Counted from the first letter of the stretch, positions 10,232 through 22,090 are shown. The stretch: 64,000 nt of DNA from Sipunculus nudus (GCA_026874595.1 CM049322.1:58495886-58559885); one strand, 5' to 3'. The notes: generated by a model from the letters alone, not told the origin. Translations and numbers: made by a program.

Positions 10232-12506
10232 TTGTTTGCTGGCTTAACAAGTAAAGTAAGATTGTCAGTCATGCAAAAGTATTGTCGGTGCAATCAAATA
10301 TTAAGACCTGTATTCCTAATTTTCTATAACATTTGAATAAAAGTTCTTAAAATGCTTAAACAGATGCGAATATCAGGCCATATTGTCAAGTTTGTCTAGC
10401 CTCATTTGCAACATTCAACGCAATTCTATTATACTTGTTATAAGCATAGCTAAACGATATATTTTCGTGATTTCTAATATCCTGGTTTCAATATGTTTAA
10501 TACGTATATATTCTGTTATTACCTGTCTTATCTTTTCAAGGAACTGTGTTCAAACAACAGGTGTAAATGAGCTTAATTGATATTTTGAATGGGGCCCTTT
10601 TCTTCTTACCCTCACATACAGGTTGCAAACGATGTAGTGCCATTGGCGTACATAATCTAGACTGCATCAATATCGGAGACGTATGTTATATTCGAAAATA
10701 TCATGATTTGAACTGGGAGACAGCAAAAGCTTTCTGCGCCTTTAACGGTTGGGAAATGGCCGTCTTTCCACAGAATAATGAGAAAGGTATAATAAGTAAT
10801 ATTTCAAAGACATTCATCGGAGGGTCTCTGGATGTTGACCAGAAGGTTTACTGGATAGGCCTTCGTCGTGAAGAATGGACATTTATTGACTCTGGTAAGA
10901 TACAACAAACCAGCTTCCATTTTGAAATGCCATCTGATATTTTTTTTCATGAAATCGTTTGTCCACCTAACATTTAAGCTTTAATTATATAGCCAATGAA
11001 ATGTGAGTGAGTTTAAAGTTATAAGGTGATACCTATGTTTAAACCAGAGGGTTTTACATCTCCTGTCCTTAACCTTTTTGATGTACAATCCCCTTCCTCA
11101 GGCGAAAATCTATGCATCCCTCTATGAGGACAGGACATTTAAACTAGCTGTTGTAAACATAGGTATCATCTAATAACTTTGAACTCATACATGCAAACTA
11201 GCACGCAATTCCGATCTTACACAAAGAAATGTGAGAAATGTATTACATGTTAAGTCTAGTTTTTGTATATGAGTATGGGATGAATATATATTATCTACCA
11301 TGGTAGATTAGAAAGGTACGATTGAATACAAAAGAAATGGAAGCCGCCTATAAAGTAATCCATTTAATGAGTCATTTTCTCAGGTGTAGTTTTTTTAGGT
11401 TCTGCTTAGTGACAGGTGATTCGCACGACTTTTAGATTTAGCAGTATCATACTTATGAATCCACGGTTCACACATGTAATAAACCATGCATGTGTCTATT
11501 TTTTTTTTTTTTTTTTTTTATTCAACAGGTTATCCTCAAAACGCCTATTGGTCTATTGGTGAACCAAGGCGAAGAGGTAACTGCTCGGTTATGATAAGGT
11601 CTTCGCAAGGTTATCTATGGCGATCAGTCCTTTGTTCGTCAAAATACCCCGCACTTTGTCTGAAATCAGGTTAGAGATATACTTTTATTTGCTTTCAACA
11701 CGACGATTATATTATATTTACAACCATTATAACCATTGTCCTGTTGAACAATACACCTCATTCAGAGGAATCAGCAAGGTCAACTTCTTGGCAGTACGAG
11801 ACGCTTCCAACCCCTGTGTCATTTACAAGAAATGGGTTTCCCTCATTCAAGTCAACAGTTCCTTCTTTATCGAATATACGATCTACCTGTCCCCCATGCG
11901 AGTATGCTAGGACTGAAGAGTCAAACAGGGGTAATCGTTTCCTTATCTCACTAAATGGACTCTCAATATATCGAAAATAATTATTTATAGAACCAGAAAA
12001 GTTCAACTTTTAACATGGATCCTCTAGGGCCGAATATAAGAGTAAAATCAAACTACTAATGGACAGCAAAAATAAACTTAGCAAATATTATGTGTTGAAG
12101 GAACCATGATGGGCGTTATTGTAACGCAAACAGTTGTCATCGGCGCCTTGATTGTGTTTCTTGGCCTACAAACAGTGTATTTTGGTCGAGCTCTCCGTAG
12201 ACAAAGGTAACATGTTTTTCCTTTCTGCCAAAACCTGTCTTGAAAAAAATTAATATGGATTATCTTTATATATTAAATGTGCTTTCTAAAACTACATGAA
12301 GACACAGAGCTTCCTTACAATAATTTCAAAACAGTTATTGTATCCGTTATACTAAATATACACTGAGTAATAGTTAGTTAATGTATTCGATACACAAAAA
12401 CTGTCAAATGTAAACAGGTTGAAATAAAAAAAGAATACCTGAACTTGGATTAATGTTTGGTGTATTTATGATCCACAGCGTGCCTGTTTGTAGCTTATGT
12501 GGCTGA
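8037..12506 (+). CDS. Gene A: type I membrane receptor with two C-type lectin-like domains
   Basis: Eight exons: 8037-8097, 8284-8523, 8685-8810, 10622-10894, 11529-11669, 11766-11930, 12101-12206 and 12479-12506, giving 379 residues. All junctions are GT-AG. Introns are phase 1 except the last, which is phase 2. Exon 1 encodes a signal peptide (MMMETLIRF..., hydrophobic core TVTIFSL). Exons 2-3 form a short-type CTLD with CxxCxxxCxLP, WLGL and a closing GVICQ. Exons 4-5 form a long-type CTLD with a GCKRC opening, WIGLR, WSIGEP and a closing LC. Exon 6 is a Ser/Thr/Pro-rich stalk with a CPPC motif. Exon 7 is a single transmembrane helix (VVIGALIVFLGLQTVYF) followed by a basic RALRRQ stop-transfer. 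The tail is about ten residues (ending CSLCG). EPN/QPD and WND are absent, so the ligand may not be a sugar. The exon 7 acceptor has a weak pyrimidine tract, and exon 8 might instead continue to a donor at 12521. A possible poly(A) signal AATAAA lies at 12633. It is head-to-head with gene B. Confidence 0.82.
9969..10134. repeat. Perfect 166-bp palindrome in intron 3 of gene A
   Basis: Two 83-base arms with no spacer and no mismatch I can find, centred on GGTTAACC between 10051 and 10052. It is bracketed by (TA)n tracts at 9951-9972 and 10196-10228. A smaller hairpin follows (GCTCTGGCCTA...TAGGCCATAGAGC, 10136-10164). It could be a head-to-head mobile-element end or an assembly or cloning foldback; see findings. 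Confidence 0.93.
10196..10228. repeat. (TA)n microsatellite
   Basis: TA tract on the right side of the palindrome, matched by one at 9951-9972 on its left. The palindromic unit thus sits between two TA tracts. Confidence 0.9.
11007..11190. mobile_element. Small inverted-repeat element (MITE-like) in an intron of gene A
   Basis: Left arm at about 11008-11045 (gtttaaagttataaggtgat...) is the reverse complement, with few differences, of 11150-11190 (...atcatctaataactttgaac). A second, inner pair (catctcctgtcctt at 11056 and aggacaggacat at 11128) extends the hairpin. No ORF is present, which fits a non-autonomous element. It lies between the two half-exons of the long-type CTLD. Confidence 0.65.
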
Positions 12507-13440
12507 AGCCTATCGACAGGTAATTTATATGTCAAACATCTTAATCCGAGATGTCAAGCAAACCATCTTATGTTGAACAGTTTCGTAATTATTTCAATAA
12601 CAAACATATAGAACAGTATTCAGGACTCCTAAAATAAACTGGCATTCCTGCCTGATAATAGTAAGACTTCAGAGTTTTAGGAGATTACAAATGATCTGTG
12701 TGGGTATTTTGTTTTCTTGTATGTAAAAACCTATTAATATTACGATCTACTGGTACGTGATTTGGATTTAATGGGTAAAATACTATTTTTCCGAAATAAA
12801 TACCGTGAGTAACTCGTTGGTTTTGTAGTTGGTGTATGATTGCTGAATATCGCACACAATAATGCGCTGCGGTCAAACGTCCTAGGTGCATGCACACATA
12901 AATATGCCAAATAATTAAACAGAACAGGCAGGAAAAAACCCGAATTTGTAGGATTACCTTTTGCAAAACATGCAAATGGCATAAGCAAATTAATGAACCC
13001 GTCTTATGTAGGTCGCAGAGTAATAAACAAAACACCTGTGTATTTAAGCAAAATTAACAATCAGTAAATGAGCTAAGATTTCTAGAATTCTATGAATTTA
13101 GCCTAATTAAACATAACCCTAGCATAAAATGTCTTTATTATAAAGAAGGATAAACCTATTAGCTCTGAAGATATAATAAATATCCTACAAAACTATAAAT
13201 AATTATATACATTATGTTTAAAAACACGGGCAGCAGGTCTGGTTAAATAAAATGCTGTTTATTCCCACCTTGGCATCTTTGAAATGATGTTACCTTTCGT
13301 ATTGTTGATTGTTGTATCCATGACTGACCGTCACTTCTTATGCAATCTTATATCTGCATTCGTGAATGAATTAATAAATAATTATAAGATATCATCAGTA
13401 CAAAAATTAAGTTTATTCCAAAAACGTGAGAGCTAAGGGT
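12507..13440. other. Intergenic, no gene recognised
   Basis: 3' side of gene A, with a possible poly(A) signal AATAAA at 12633. The overlapping minus-strand ORFs near 12685-13035 show no recognisable domain, signal or splice context. I see nothing else here. Confidence 0.5.
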
Positions 13441-13511
13441 AAGGTTCAATTAACTTGGTCTGACTTTATATAAACACATGTTGTGTTGTGCACTTTGTTT
13501 GTATACTTGTC

Positions 13512-14000
13512 TTTCGGTGTGCACAGGTCACTAAAAAGCGAGTTACAATGCACAGCACGCCAGACATAGTCTTCTCCGCGTTTCTCTATGATTAGACAAT
13601 AACCATTTAGCTGCGGTTCCTCTGGTGCCCCAAAAGATGCCCTCATCTATTTGACAAAATGCCTCATACATTGTAACTTGACAATAATATGTGTTCCTAA
13701 TGCAAACAACAAATTACGAGAAAGGGAAAATGATGATATTCGTGTAAACTTCAAGGAAAATTTGATTCGTCGATGTTTACCTGATCCTTATCCTTTATAA
13801 AGCAATTTTGAACTTAATATATACAATTGTCTGCGCACATAGGAAGACCTTATCATAATTTACATCGGCGGAAACGTTACAGATAAAATCAACATTATAA
13901 GATAAAATGAGAACGATGTAAATACAAAGAAATGTTTGCTACCTGCACAACATCCCAGTACAAGAATTACAATAGTACATGTAGACGACTTAAGCAACAT
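13512..14000 (-). pseudogene. Gene C: truncated relative of gene B (signal-peptide exon plus one broken CTLD half-exon)
   Basis: The exon 13943-14000 encodes a signal peptide (MLLKSSTC... ending GCCA) with the same length, donor (GCA G|GTAGC) and phase as gene B's first exon. About 300 bases downstream, 13512-13653 matches the second half of a long-type CTLD: PEEPQLNGYC, then VWRAVHC and a closing DLC. Using the expected acceptor (caaatag, 13654), the frame gives FWG and then needs a one-base shift to reach PEEPQ, and the expected donor after TPK is missing. All first-half CTLD exons are absent. I infer a partial duplicate that has decayed. A small secreted product cannot be excluded. Confidence 0.6.
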
Positions 14001-14284
14001 TTTGTCCTTTATGTTCAACAAGCACTTATGTAGGCCTGTCATTTGTGCATAAGGATTAAGGAAGTTAAGCTAAAATGGGGCAGATATATTCATATGTATT
14101 CGACGTTAATTTTCCACAGTTACATAGATAATTCTGTTTAATGTGTTGACGGGCCCAGCATTGTTAGCTGTATAAATAATCTGACACAGAGGAAGCAAAG
14201 TGAAGCTTAATGAGATCATACATCACAAAATTATATAGTAATAATATATAGCATAATATATAGTATAACAATAATTCAAATAGT

Positions 14285-14285
<1 letters not shown>

Positions 14286-14318
<33 letters not shown>
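14286..14318. repeat. (AAT)n microsatellite
   Basis: Trinucleotide AAT tract of about 11 units. The matching place in copy 1 (2680-2705) holds only a short AATAAT run. Confidence 0.9.
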
Positions 14319-14871
14319 TTAATGTGTATGCAATTAAAGATTATGTGCGATATTCTATATTATAATGGTTATAAGAATTTTACAAACATTAAGATTCATT
14401 GTTTTGACTTAATAAAATGTATCAAACGGCTATATGTTTTGAGAGTAACATCTCTTTATTTGACGGAATAGAGTTGTGTTTTGTACCCTGCTAATGGTGT
14501 TCTGAACTATTCTAAGATTTGTGGAGATACAATAAACAATGCTACGGTAAAATATCTTCTAAAGAAATGAGTTTTGGGTATTTGTAAGTAATAACACATG
14601 CTTCATTATCGGAATATGTCCATTTATATTATGATGATTACTATACCATCATACATCTCAATGTATTTTCATTTTATGTAATAATAATCTCCCCGGGGAG
14701 ATACGAAATGTATATCTTATAACTCCTTTCTCGAATTAAAGGGCTAGGTGTTAGTGGCACACGAGCCCAACTTGAACCACCTACACAAATATGTGTAAAA
14801 ATATAATCATTAAAACATCATAATTTTTTTTTCATTTTTTTCACACACACCGCTTGAATTATTACCTCAAG

Positions 14872-15333
14872 ATTTTTTTTTATTTAATTTTTTTTTTTTT
14901 TGCTTGCTTTACTTAATATTATGTACATCTGCAGAATTCCATTCCGGTTTCTGGACTACGTGACAGATGCTTACACGCGATAATTCTGGCGTTCACCAGG
15001 CTCGGTGTATCACTCCCTCGGGTGTTGGTTGTGTGTCATCCCCATTGCTGGGTCGAATCATCGCTTCCAATTATTTTATATTCCGACGTTCCTGCGTGCC
15101 CTGGGTGCGTAATCGTATCCATTGCTGGGTCATACCATCGAGGAACCCCCGAAAGGCGCACTCGTTTGTGAGTGAAACACGACTGTTTGGGCCCATTAAT
15201 CTCCCCATTAAGCCTGCAGAGAGCTCACCCTGGGTGAGGCCGACCGTAAAAAATCTCACCGCCTCGGCTTAGATTCGAACTCACGATCTACCGGCTTTCA
15301 GCCCTGTGCTCTTTCCCTTAGCAACAGATCACA
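14872..15333 (-). mobile_element. tRNA-derived SINE, family 1, with target-site duplication
   Basis: On the minus strand the head at about 15330-15265 carries box A-like GTTGCTAAGGGAAAG and box B GTTCGAATCTA. A conserved body follows ('tttcgggggttcc', 'cgattacgcacccagggc'), then an A-rich tail read as poly(T) at 14872-14901. The insertion is flanked by attattacctcaaga (14857-14872) and gattatacctcaaga (15334-15348), a near-exact target duplication. The equivalent place in copy 1 (about 3570-3775) lacks the insert. Body and tail resemble the plus-strand copy at 17483. Confidence 0.8.
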
Positions 15334-15340
15334 GATTATA

Positions 15341-15530
15341 CCTCAAGAGTTCACACGTGTAACGAAACAAGGGAAAGCACAGATTTATAACTCGAGTGAA
15401 CATGTGTAATGAAACAAGGGAAAGCACAGATTTATAACTCGAGTGAACATGTGTAACGAAACAAGGGAAAGCACAGATTTATAACTCGAGTTAACATGTG
15501 TAATGAAACAAGGGAAAGGAAAGAAATCAA
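15341..15530. repeat. 47-bp minisatellite, about four units
   Basis: Units starting at about 15342, 15391, 15438 and 15485 share 'ctcgagt(g/t)aacatgtgtaa(t/c)gaaacaaggg'. Copy 1 of the segmental duplication has a single unit (about 3773-3818), so the array expanded after duplication, beside the SINE insertion. Confidence 0.85.
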
Positions 15531-16031
15531 CTGATAAAAATATTTCTAAAACAATTTCTAACATTTTTTCAAAATGATGTAAAATCACAGTTTTGTTTAT
15601 AGGGGGTCTGTCCCGATTATATTTTTACTAAAGCGTGCCACGAATAAGTTTTAATATGAACATTTATCTTTCAGTAATATGTGTTGCCACTTATAATCTG
15701 TAAAATCTATACTATCAACTCGACTGGATCGATTGATGGTCCTAAAACAATGAAGTTCTAGGCACGAGGGTAACAGTACTTTCATGACAAATTGTCATGT
15801 TATTTAAAAATATAATAAATCATTTTATAAACTGAGTTAATGATCATAATCATGATTAGTATTACTTTATTACTCAGCGCAATATATATCACACATATCA
15901 GGGGCTTTCTAGTATTGATGGATTTTATATTTTTATTATTATTATTTATTTAACACCGAAGACTCCCCTTGAAATTTAATAACTATATAGCAATTAGCAA
16001 AATAGCAAATTATGGCTGCAATACAAAGGTG

Positions 16032-16878
16032 CCTGGTGTTACGGAACCCAATATCCACAGATCACGTATACATGATGAACATAAATTTTGTAATGGAAAA
16101 AATTCAGATTATGTAACACTAGGCAGCGTGAAACGTCCAGGGGAATTAATTAAGAAGTCAGGGTTTATTTTGTTATAAAATAACCATAATTTATTCCTAA
16201 AACAACCCTAACATTACAATACACTAAATCAATACAATTACACAGTACAACAGCAAATCAATACAATCACACAGTAAACTAAACAAAATGCACTGTCACA
16301 GTGAACTACCACTGTCGCAGCAATAAGTCCTTTAAAATGTATAAGCCGGATGAACAGTTCACATAAATCTTCACGAAATTAACAGTCCAATGTAATTACA
16401 AAATCAATCCACTGTTATCCAAAACTGAAATCCTGGTAGTGATCCGAAAGGCAAATTGAAGACTACATAAAATCCGTCATAAATCTGAAGAAAATCTCTT
16501 ACTGCTGCATGTATCATAAAAGGTCCCACTCTTCTGTGTCCGCTGGAATATTCTCTCACCTCTCTCCTGGCTCTAAAACACAGCCCCTATTTATAGCTTC
16601 TCATCTCAAGCCGAGAACTTTCCATTTCTCGGACAATCTAAATAATCTAACATAATACACAGTACACACGCGTTACATGAAACATCCAGAACAACAAATG
16701 CCGTGTCTCTACATATCAGGGTTCACACGTGAGTCGGCTCGGCTCAGCCAGTCGAGAAAGCCCCAGAGTAGCATGACAGCGAGAGTTCAACCAGTACGGA
16801 TTAAACTGAGAGTGCGAGGCCGCTACAACACGAGTTACGCCCGTGTCACACGATAAAAAAGACATCTGTAACACCTGG
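16032..16878 (-). mobile_element. Solo LTR with 5-bp target-site duplication
   Basis: The 837-base segment 16037-16873 begins TGTTAC and ends GTAACA, and is flanked on both sides by CCTGG (16032-16036, 16874-16878). TG...CA ends with a 5-bp duplication are the hallmark of an LTR retroelement. No internal region, gag or pol is present. On the minus strand a TATAAATAGG box (about 16587-16596) lies mid-element, which suggests that transcriptional orientation. A diverged relative lies at 59731-60652. Confidence 0.75.
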
Positions 16879-17080
16879 CCACGGCTTTTGAAAGCTGGAA
16901 CACAACCAATTATCAAGTCTGAGGTAATTATCGCATCCCGCAGGTCATTGCGTTGATTTACCTGTTAGCATTCTAAGACAAATTCTAAAATGTGTGGAAC
17001 AAGGGCCAAATTAAACCAAGTTTTTTTGTGTGGTTCCTGAAAAAAGGCTATGCACCTGGCAATGTGTTAGTCTAGTTCGT

Positions 17081-17083
<3 letters not shown>

Positions 17084-17141
<58 letters not shown>
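17084..17141. repeat. (TA)n microsatellite
   Basis: Uninterrupted TA tract of nearly 60 bases. Confidence 0.95.
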
Positions 17142-17144
<3 letters not shown>

Positions 17145-17482
17145 ATATGTAGAGAGAATGTAGAGAGAATAAGAAAATAAGAGACAGGGGGTGGTATGCT
17201 CTGGCAGTGATACACCTTCGACGGAGTATCCTCGGTCATCTTTCATCTTTCCCACATATATTGATCCTAAATCGTTAAAAATGCTCCCGTGAATATTTAA
17301 CTATATAAGGTAGAGGACTCTTATGCAAACAAAAACTATAAGACGTTTGCAGTCACTTTCTTTTAGCTCAGGTTGGGTTCTATGACACATGAAGAAATTT
17401 TTGTGGTCATGTTTCTGGTAAAAAGTTTCAATTTTAACAATTCATTTAAGGAAAATTTGTTTCTTGCTGAAGTTTCTCAGAC

Positions 17483-17871
17483 ACACGGCTTCTGTGGCTC
17501 AGGGGTAGAGCACAGGACTCAAAGTCGGGAGCCCAGTCGGTAAAATTTTTCACTGTCAGCCAAACTCAGGGTTAGCGCTCTGCAAGCTTAATGAGAAGTC
17601 CCGCCCAATGGTCGGGTTTCCCTTACAAATGAGTGTGCCTTTCGGGGATTCCTGGATGGTATGACCCACCAACGGGGACGACTACGCACCCAGGGCCCGC
17701 AGGTGCAGTAGTCACCAGCCAGCATATAAAATGAGAGGAAGCGCATGTGATACTGCCATGTGACGAAGTCCGAAAGCGGAATGGAATTCTTCAGATGTAC
17801 ACATACGTAGTTAAGTGAGCATTTAAAAATGAAGGCGATTACCTTCACTAAAACAAAAATATTAAAAAAAT
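17483..17871 (+). mobile_element. tRNA-derived SINE, family 1, second copy
   Basis: Head with box A-like TGGCTCAGGGGTAGAGC at about 17499, then the same body as the element at 14872-15333 ('tttcggggattcctggatgg', 'gactacgcacccagggc'), ending in an A-rich tail (17850-17871). Flanks tttctcagacac (17471-17482) and ttctcagacata (17873-17884) look like the target duplication. Copy 1 of the segmental duplication has one uninterrupted 'tttctcagacatatgagcc' at 4853, an empty site. Confidence 0.78.
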
Positions 17872-18160
17872 TGTTCTCAGACATAATGACCCGACCTTCC
17901 AAATAGATTACTTGCAGAGTACAGGATATGAACAAGATCTTATGACCATAGGGCGACCTATTCAAATTTCTGAAGCTGCATATAGCTCCATACACGCATG
18001 ATAATCTTGTCTGACACCGTCATTCAATTAATAATTCTTTACATTATATTTTTGTCGGTATGCCATGACGTTGGGAAATGGTTACCTTAACTACATTGTT
18101 AATATTCAGTCTTATTTAATAGTAAATAATGCATAGTGAATTTACTTATCGACTCTCTCG

Positions 18161-18163
<3 letters not shown>

Positions 18164-18200
<37 letters not shown>
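18164..18200. repeat. (TA)n microsatellite
   Basis: TA tract at the right end of segmental duplication copy 2, equivalent to the one at 5307-5357. Confidence 0.9.
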
Positions 18201-18204
<4 letters not shown>

Positions 18205-20230
18205 AATGTGTAATATTAACGTCAACAAAAAGGACGAAAGATGACATAAAAAATCATCTTTAAAAGAACGAAAATCCCAAAATAAAAAAAAAAACAAGAT
18301 ATATACATTCAAGGGAATACAGGCCTCCGCAATGTGAGAGGGGGGTCCTATTGTAGAATGCTGCAAAAACTCTGTTTACATTTATTATTCGGTCTAAATT
18401 CCCCGGTTCATTCATGCATAAGTGACTCTGTATTTGTGAATATCCCTGAATCCTAACCATGTCCGGATAAAAAACCAAAATTCAATCGATTTTCCATTGG
18501 TCAATGCCCGAAATACCCTGAGTATTTCATGAGATTCGTTTCATGATTACATGAGTTATATTGTGAACAACACACACACACACAAACAAACAAACAAACG
18601 GGGATGAACCGCTACCCTTCTGGTGGAGGCATTTAAATAACAACGCCAGAATAGATTTTATTTCAGTTTTGACAGACAGATTAGTTTGATTATGAAGAAT
18701 TGGTGTCAAACAGGTGCACACAAACTGTGTATAACAAGTGACTGTTGGTTTGGGAAATTACTATAAATGTATTCAAAACACGGTACCATATGTATGGCAG
18801 GGCCTTTAATATTCATTAGGTATAAATGCGAGTTAATGAGGGTTAAGGGCAAGTAATCATGTTATGCCCGTCGGTCTAAGTATTCGTTTCTTTCAAAAAA
18901 GAAGGGCGTTTGTATGAGGGAGAGAGATGTGCCAATGAAGAAAGCTTCTGGTATAAGTTTACATGATTAGATACGACAGGACCACTCTTGACTCAGCATT
19001 CATTACTTTGATAGATCTAAAGATACACCAATGTCAAGATCAAAAGTGACTTTAGCAATAAACATGTAACGAGTTAATGACGCATTAATCAATATGAAAG
19101 GCATTACAAGGCGCGTATGTATGAACAGCGTTTTTTTTTTTCAACACAAGTGCCATATCAAGGGGCATAACAGACAAGACGCTCCGCATGGGTTATAAAG
19201 AATGAATAAATAATCGAATGAACCGCGATAACACAGTGTCCTCGCCTCTGTTTTTTTATAGATCAACGTGACAAAAGCCATGTGTTTTCCGGGACGCAGT
19301 GTTGTATGTTTGTGGTACTTCATGTTTCAATGTTAAAAGTTCAAGGATCACGTACTCGGTCATTCTTTGCACAAATAGAGTTTTTACTGCTTAGTCATTT
19401 ACTTGTACTTGTAAAGAAACTGTGATTTTACTAATTCGTGTAAAAATCGTGTTAAATTGGCCATTTCACAAACTTAGGCATCCATTCTGGGCACACGCAC
19501 ACACACATTCTCCCTCTTGTCAAATTGGTAGAATTTATTTTCTTGGTAACACGAAGTTGAAATTAAGCTTCAGAGGAATTGTTCAATGCAATATCTTTTA
19601 TAAAACAACACCTTTTATAAAAGTTTTGTCTTATTTCTAAATATTTTTTGTGTTTCTATAATCTTCTATATTATAAGTTCCTATGATAATGCTTATGGGA
19701 ATTAACATTCTAAAACAACATTAACATTCTAATTAAATGTCCATGAACAAAGGGGTCTTTTTCAATCTGATACAAAATGAGATTTTTCCTTTTTGAAATC
19801 TGAGAAAAAAAATACTTATATCTATGATGTGAGGATACTTAGGCTAGTTTAAGTTCTCAGATAAAACCCATGCACGGGTGAGGTTAGCAGAGAATTCTTA
19901 CACCAAATATTAATATTTGCATATAGTATACAAATAATATATTAATAAACTATTATATTCATATTTACTTATTATACACAGATCCCACTGTATGCACAAT
20001 AAAACATATTATTGTTAGATAGGAAGGTACTAATTGGGTTTTACAGCTTTTACTTTTTACGCATTTACTAATGCGTGTGACTGAATCCAACAAACACAAA
20101 CCTTGAAGAATTATTCTATATCTTCTAATGCACGGAGTTTTCATAATACTGTTAATCGAGGTCAGGCTTTTCAAAAGATTGAGTCTAAAAATGATTAAAC
20201 CTTAATATATAATCGGAATTAGTATATATA

Positions 20231-20280
<50 letters not shown>

Positions 20281-22090
20281 TATATATATGAATGATCAGC
20301 TCATTAAATTGAAGGGTGGTTTATAAACAATATATGGAAAATATTAGCTATGACGACATTACATTCAGGCACTAAAAGTGGCGACTCGACGTCTTCAGTT
20401 TATTTAAAATCGCCGTTTGGGTAGCAGGATGCTGCTAGTAATGTATGGGATGTATAATTGAAAGATAACGGAGGAAAATATGAAAAACTAGTTGAATGTT
20501 GAAAAGGATGCGTTTTATTTCCTTAAAACTGTTCATGGTGAAAAGTACTTTGACCCCACACCAAAAATGTAATGTTGACATTTCCCCCTTGCCCCCCCCC
20601 CTCCTCGAAACAAAACCCATGTCACTCTTTAACTGAAAAAAAAGAAAAATGTTTTGGCGTGTTATATTGCGTATGTTAATCATTTAACAGGCCCTGGGAG
20701 AACGGCATGTCGCAGACACAGAGAGAGAGAGAGAAACAGGGAGAGAAAAATGAGAAAGTGAAAAATAGAGACTCTAGATTACGGACGCTAGCAGGGCCGA
20801 CAGGCCTCGTTTTCTCAAACAATATAAAGGTTATTTTATTTTAAAAGTTTCAGAGGCAATAACTTCTTTCCATGAAAGCACTGAAAAGGGATTTCGGAGA
20901 GGTTACTTGTATGCAATAGGATGACACACAACTAATATCATGAAAGCAGTGCCTCGAATAAATTGCATCACATATTACTCGTATCAATAAAGTAGCAGTC
21001 CTTCTCTGCAACCGACCACGCAATATATCTATTTTGAAGATAGGCATGTGTCATTGTATCCTGACTTCACCGCCAGTTATATTTATCATGATAAATATAC
21101 AATGATCAAAATAAAAAAAAGATATTGAGTGGGGCGTATATCGGATCGGGGCATTAAACAAGTGCTTGTATAAGCAAGTGCCAAGTCACAGGTAGCCCAA
21201 TATTGACACTCCGCGTGGGTCTCTATAAATTAATGGTCATTGTACCGAGATAAAACATGCCGTGAAAGGTTTTAAGAGTCTTTCGTGACAACAGTCAGGT
21301 GTTTTGTAGGACACGGTGTCGTTTGTTTGTGGTACACCATGTTTCAATGACAATAAGGTCGGTCACGTCCTCTGCAATTCTTCCTATAGCTAAATATTCT
21401 CTTGTAACATTTATAACTAGCATTTTTGAAAATCATGTGTTGGAATCACTTGATCCCTTTCTGTCTGACTGGCTGTCTATCTATCTGCCTGTCTGTCTGT
21501 CTCTCTCTCTCTTTCTTTCTCTCTCTCTCTCTCTCAAATGCAGTTTTGAGTCAGCTACAGTTCACATGATAATATGCTAAAAAAATTGATAAGTAGAACC
21601 TACATAGGAAATGTTGCGCGAATGTTGTACGAATGCACGTACTTTAATAACACATTTGACGACATCTCGTGATCAACAGTTGAACTACTTGCACAGAAGG
21701 AATAAAAAAAGTACCCTGTACCTTGACCTTACAGTTACAAACTTCACACACTTTAACCGGTCCAGCCTCCGCGACCTTTTCTAATTGTTTCAGACCCATT
21801 TTTGCAGCCTCAACCTCACCCCCAAACCCCCACCCCCCCACCCCTCCCACCTCCCCCCCCCCCCCCTCCTTTTTTCCGACCTGAGGGCCTTTTTTTAGGT
21901 TCTGTCATTAGTCCTTCCGAGTTGGATCCCTGGGTTGGATCATAAATCCTGCATCCGCCCCTGAGGGAGGATGACATTCGCTAAGGCTGACTAGTGCTGC
22001 CACCTGGTGTCCTTTATGTATTACAAGTTACCAAAAACTTTTTTTTTGCAACATGATACTCGAATCTAGATTGTATCCGAATCTGGGTGT
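18201..22090. other. Gene-free stretch with old duplications and simple repeats
   Basis: No coding exon is recognised. A segment near 19255-19400 resembles 21235-21390 ('gtttgtttgtggtac...catgtttcaatg'). The part 19975-20175 resembles 23915-24090 ('cattta-cta-tg...gaagaattatt'). There is a (TA)n tract at 20229-20290, poly-C runs at 20590 and 21830-21866, and a CTGT/CT-rich tract at 21470-21535. The end, about 21880-21962, carries a repeat end 'catccgcccctg' shared with 26622 and 34362. Confidence 0.55.

Larger units (their letters stand above)
13865..18200. repeat. Segmental duplication, copy 2 (interrupted)
   Basis: Same order and orientation as 2376-5350, but longer. It has been opened by a SINE (14872-15333), a minisatellite expansion (15341-15530), a stretch that includes a solo LTR (16032-16878) and a second SINE (17483-17871). 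It ends, like copy 1, in a pyrimidine/TA tract. No gene other than the gene C signal exon is visible in it. Confidence 0.72.

Noticed and set aside
15341-15530. CRISPR-like array
   Set aside because: The 47-base units are contiguous with no spacers, the DNA is animal, and no cas genes exist. It is a minisatellite.
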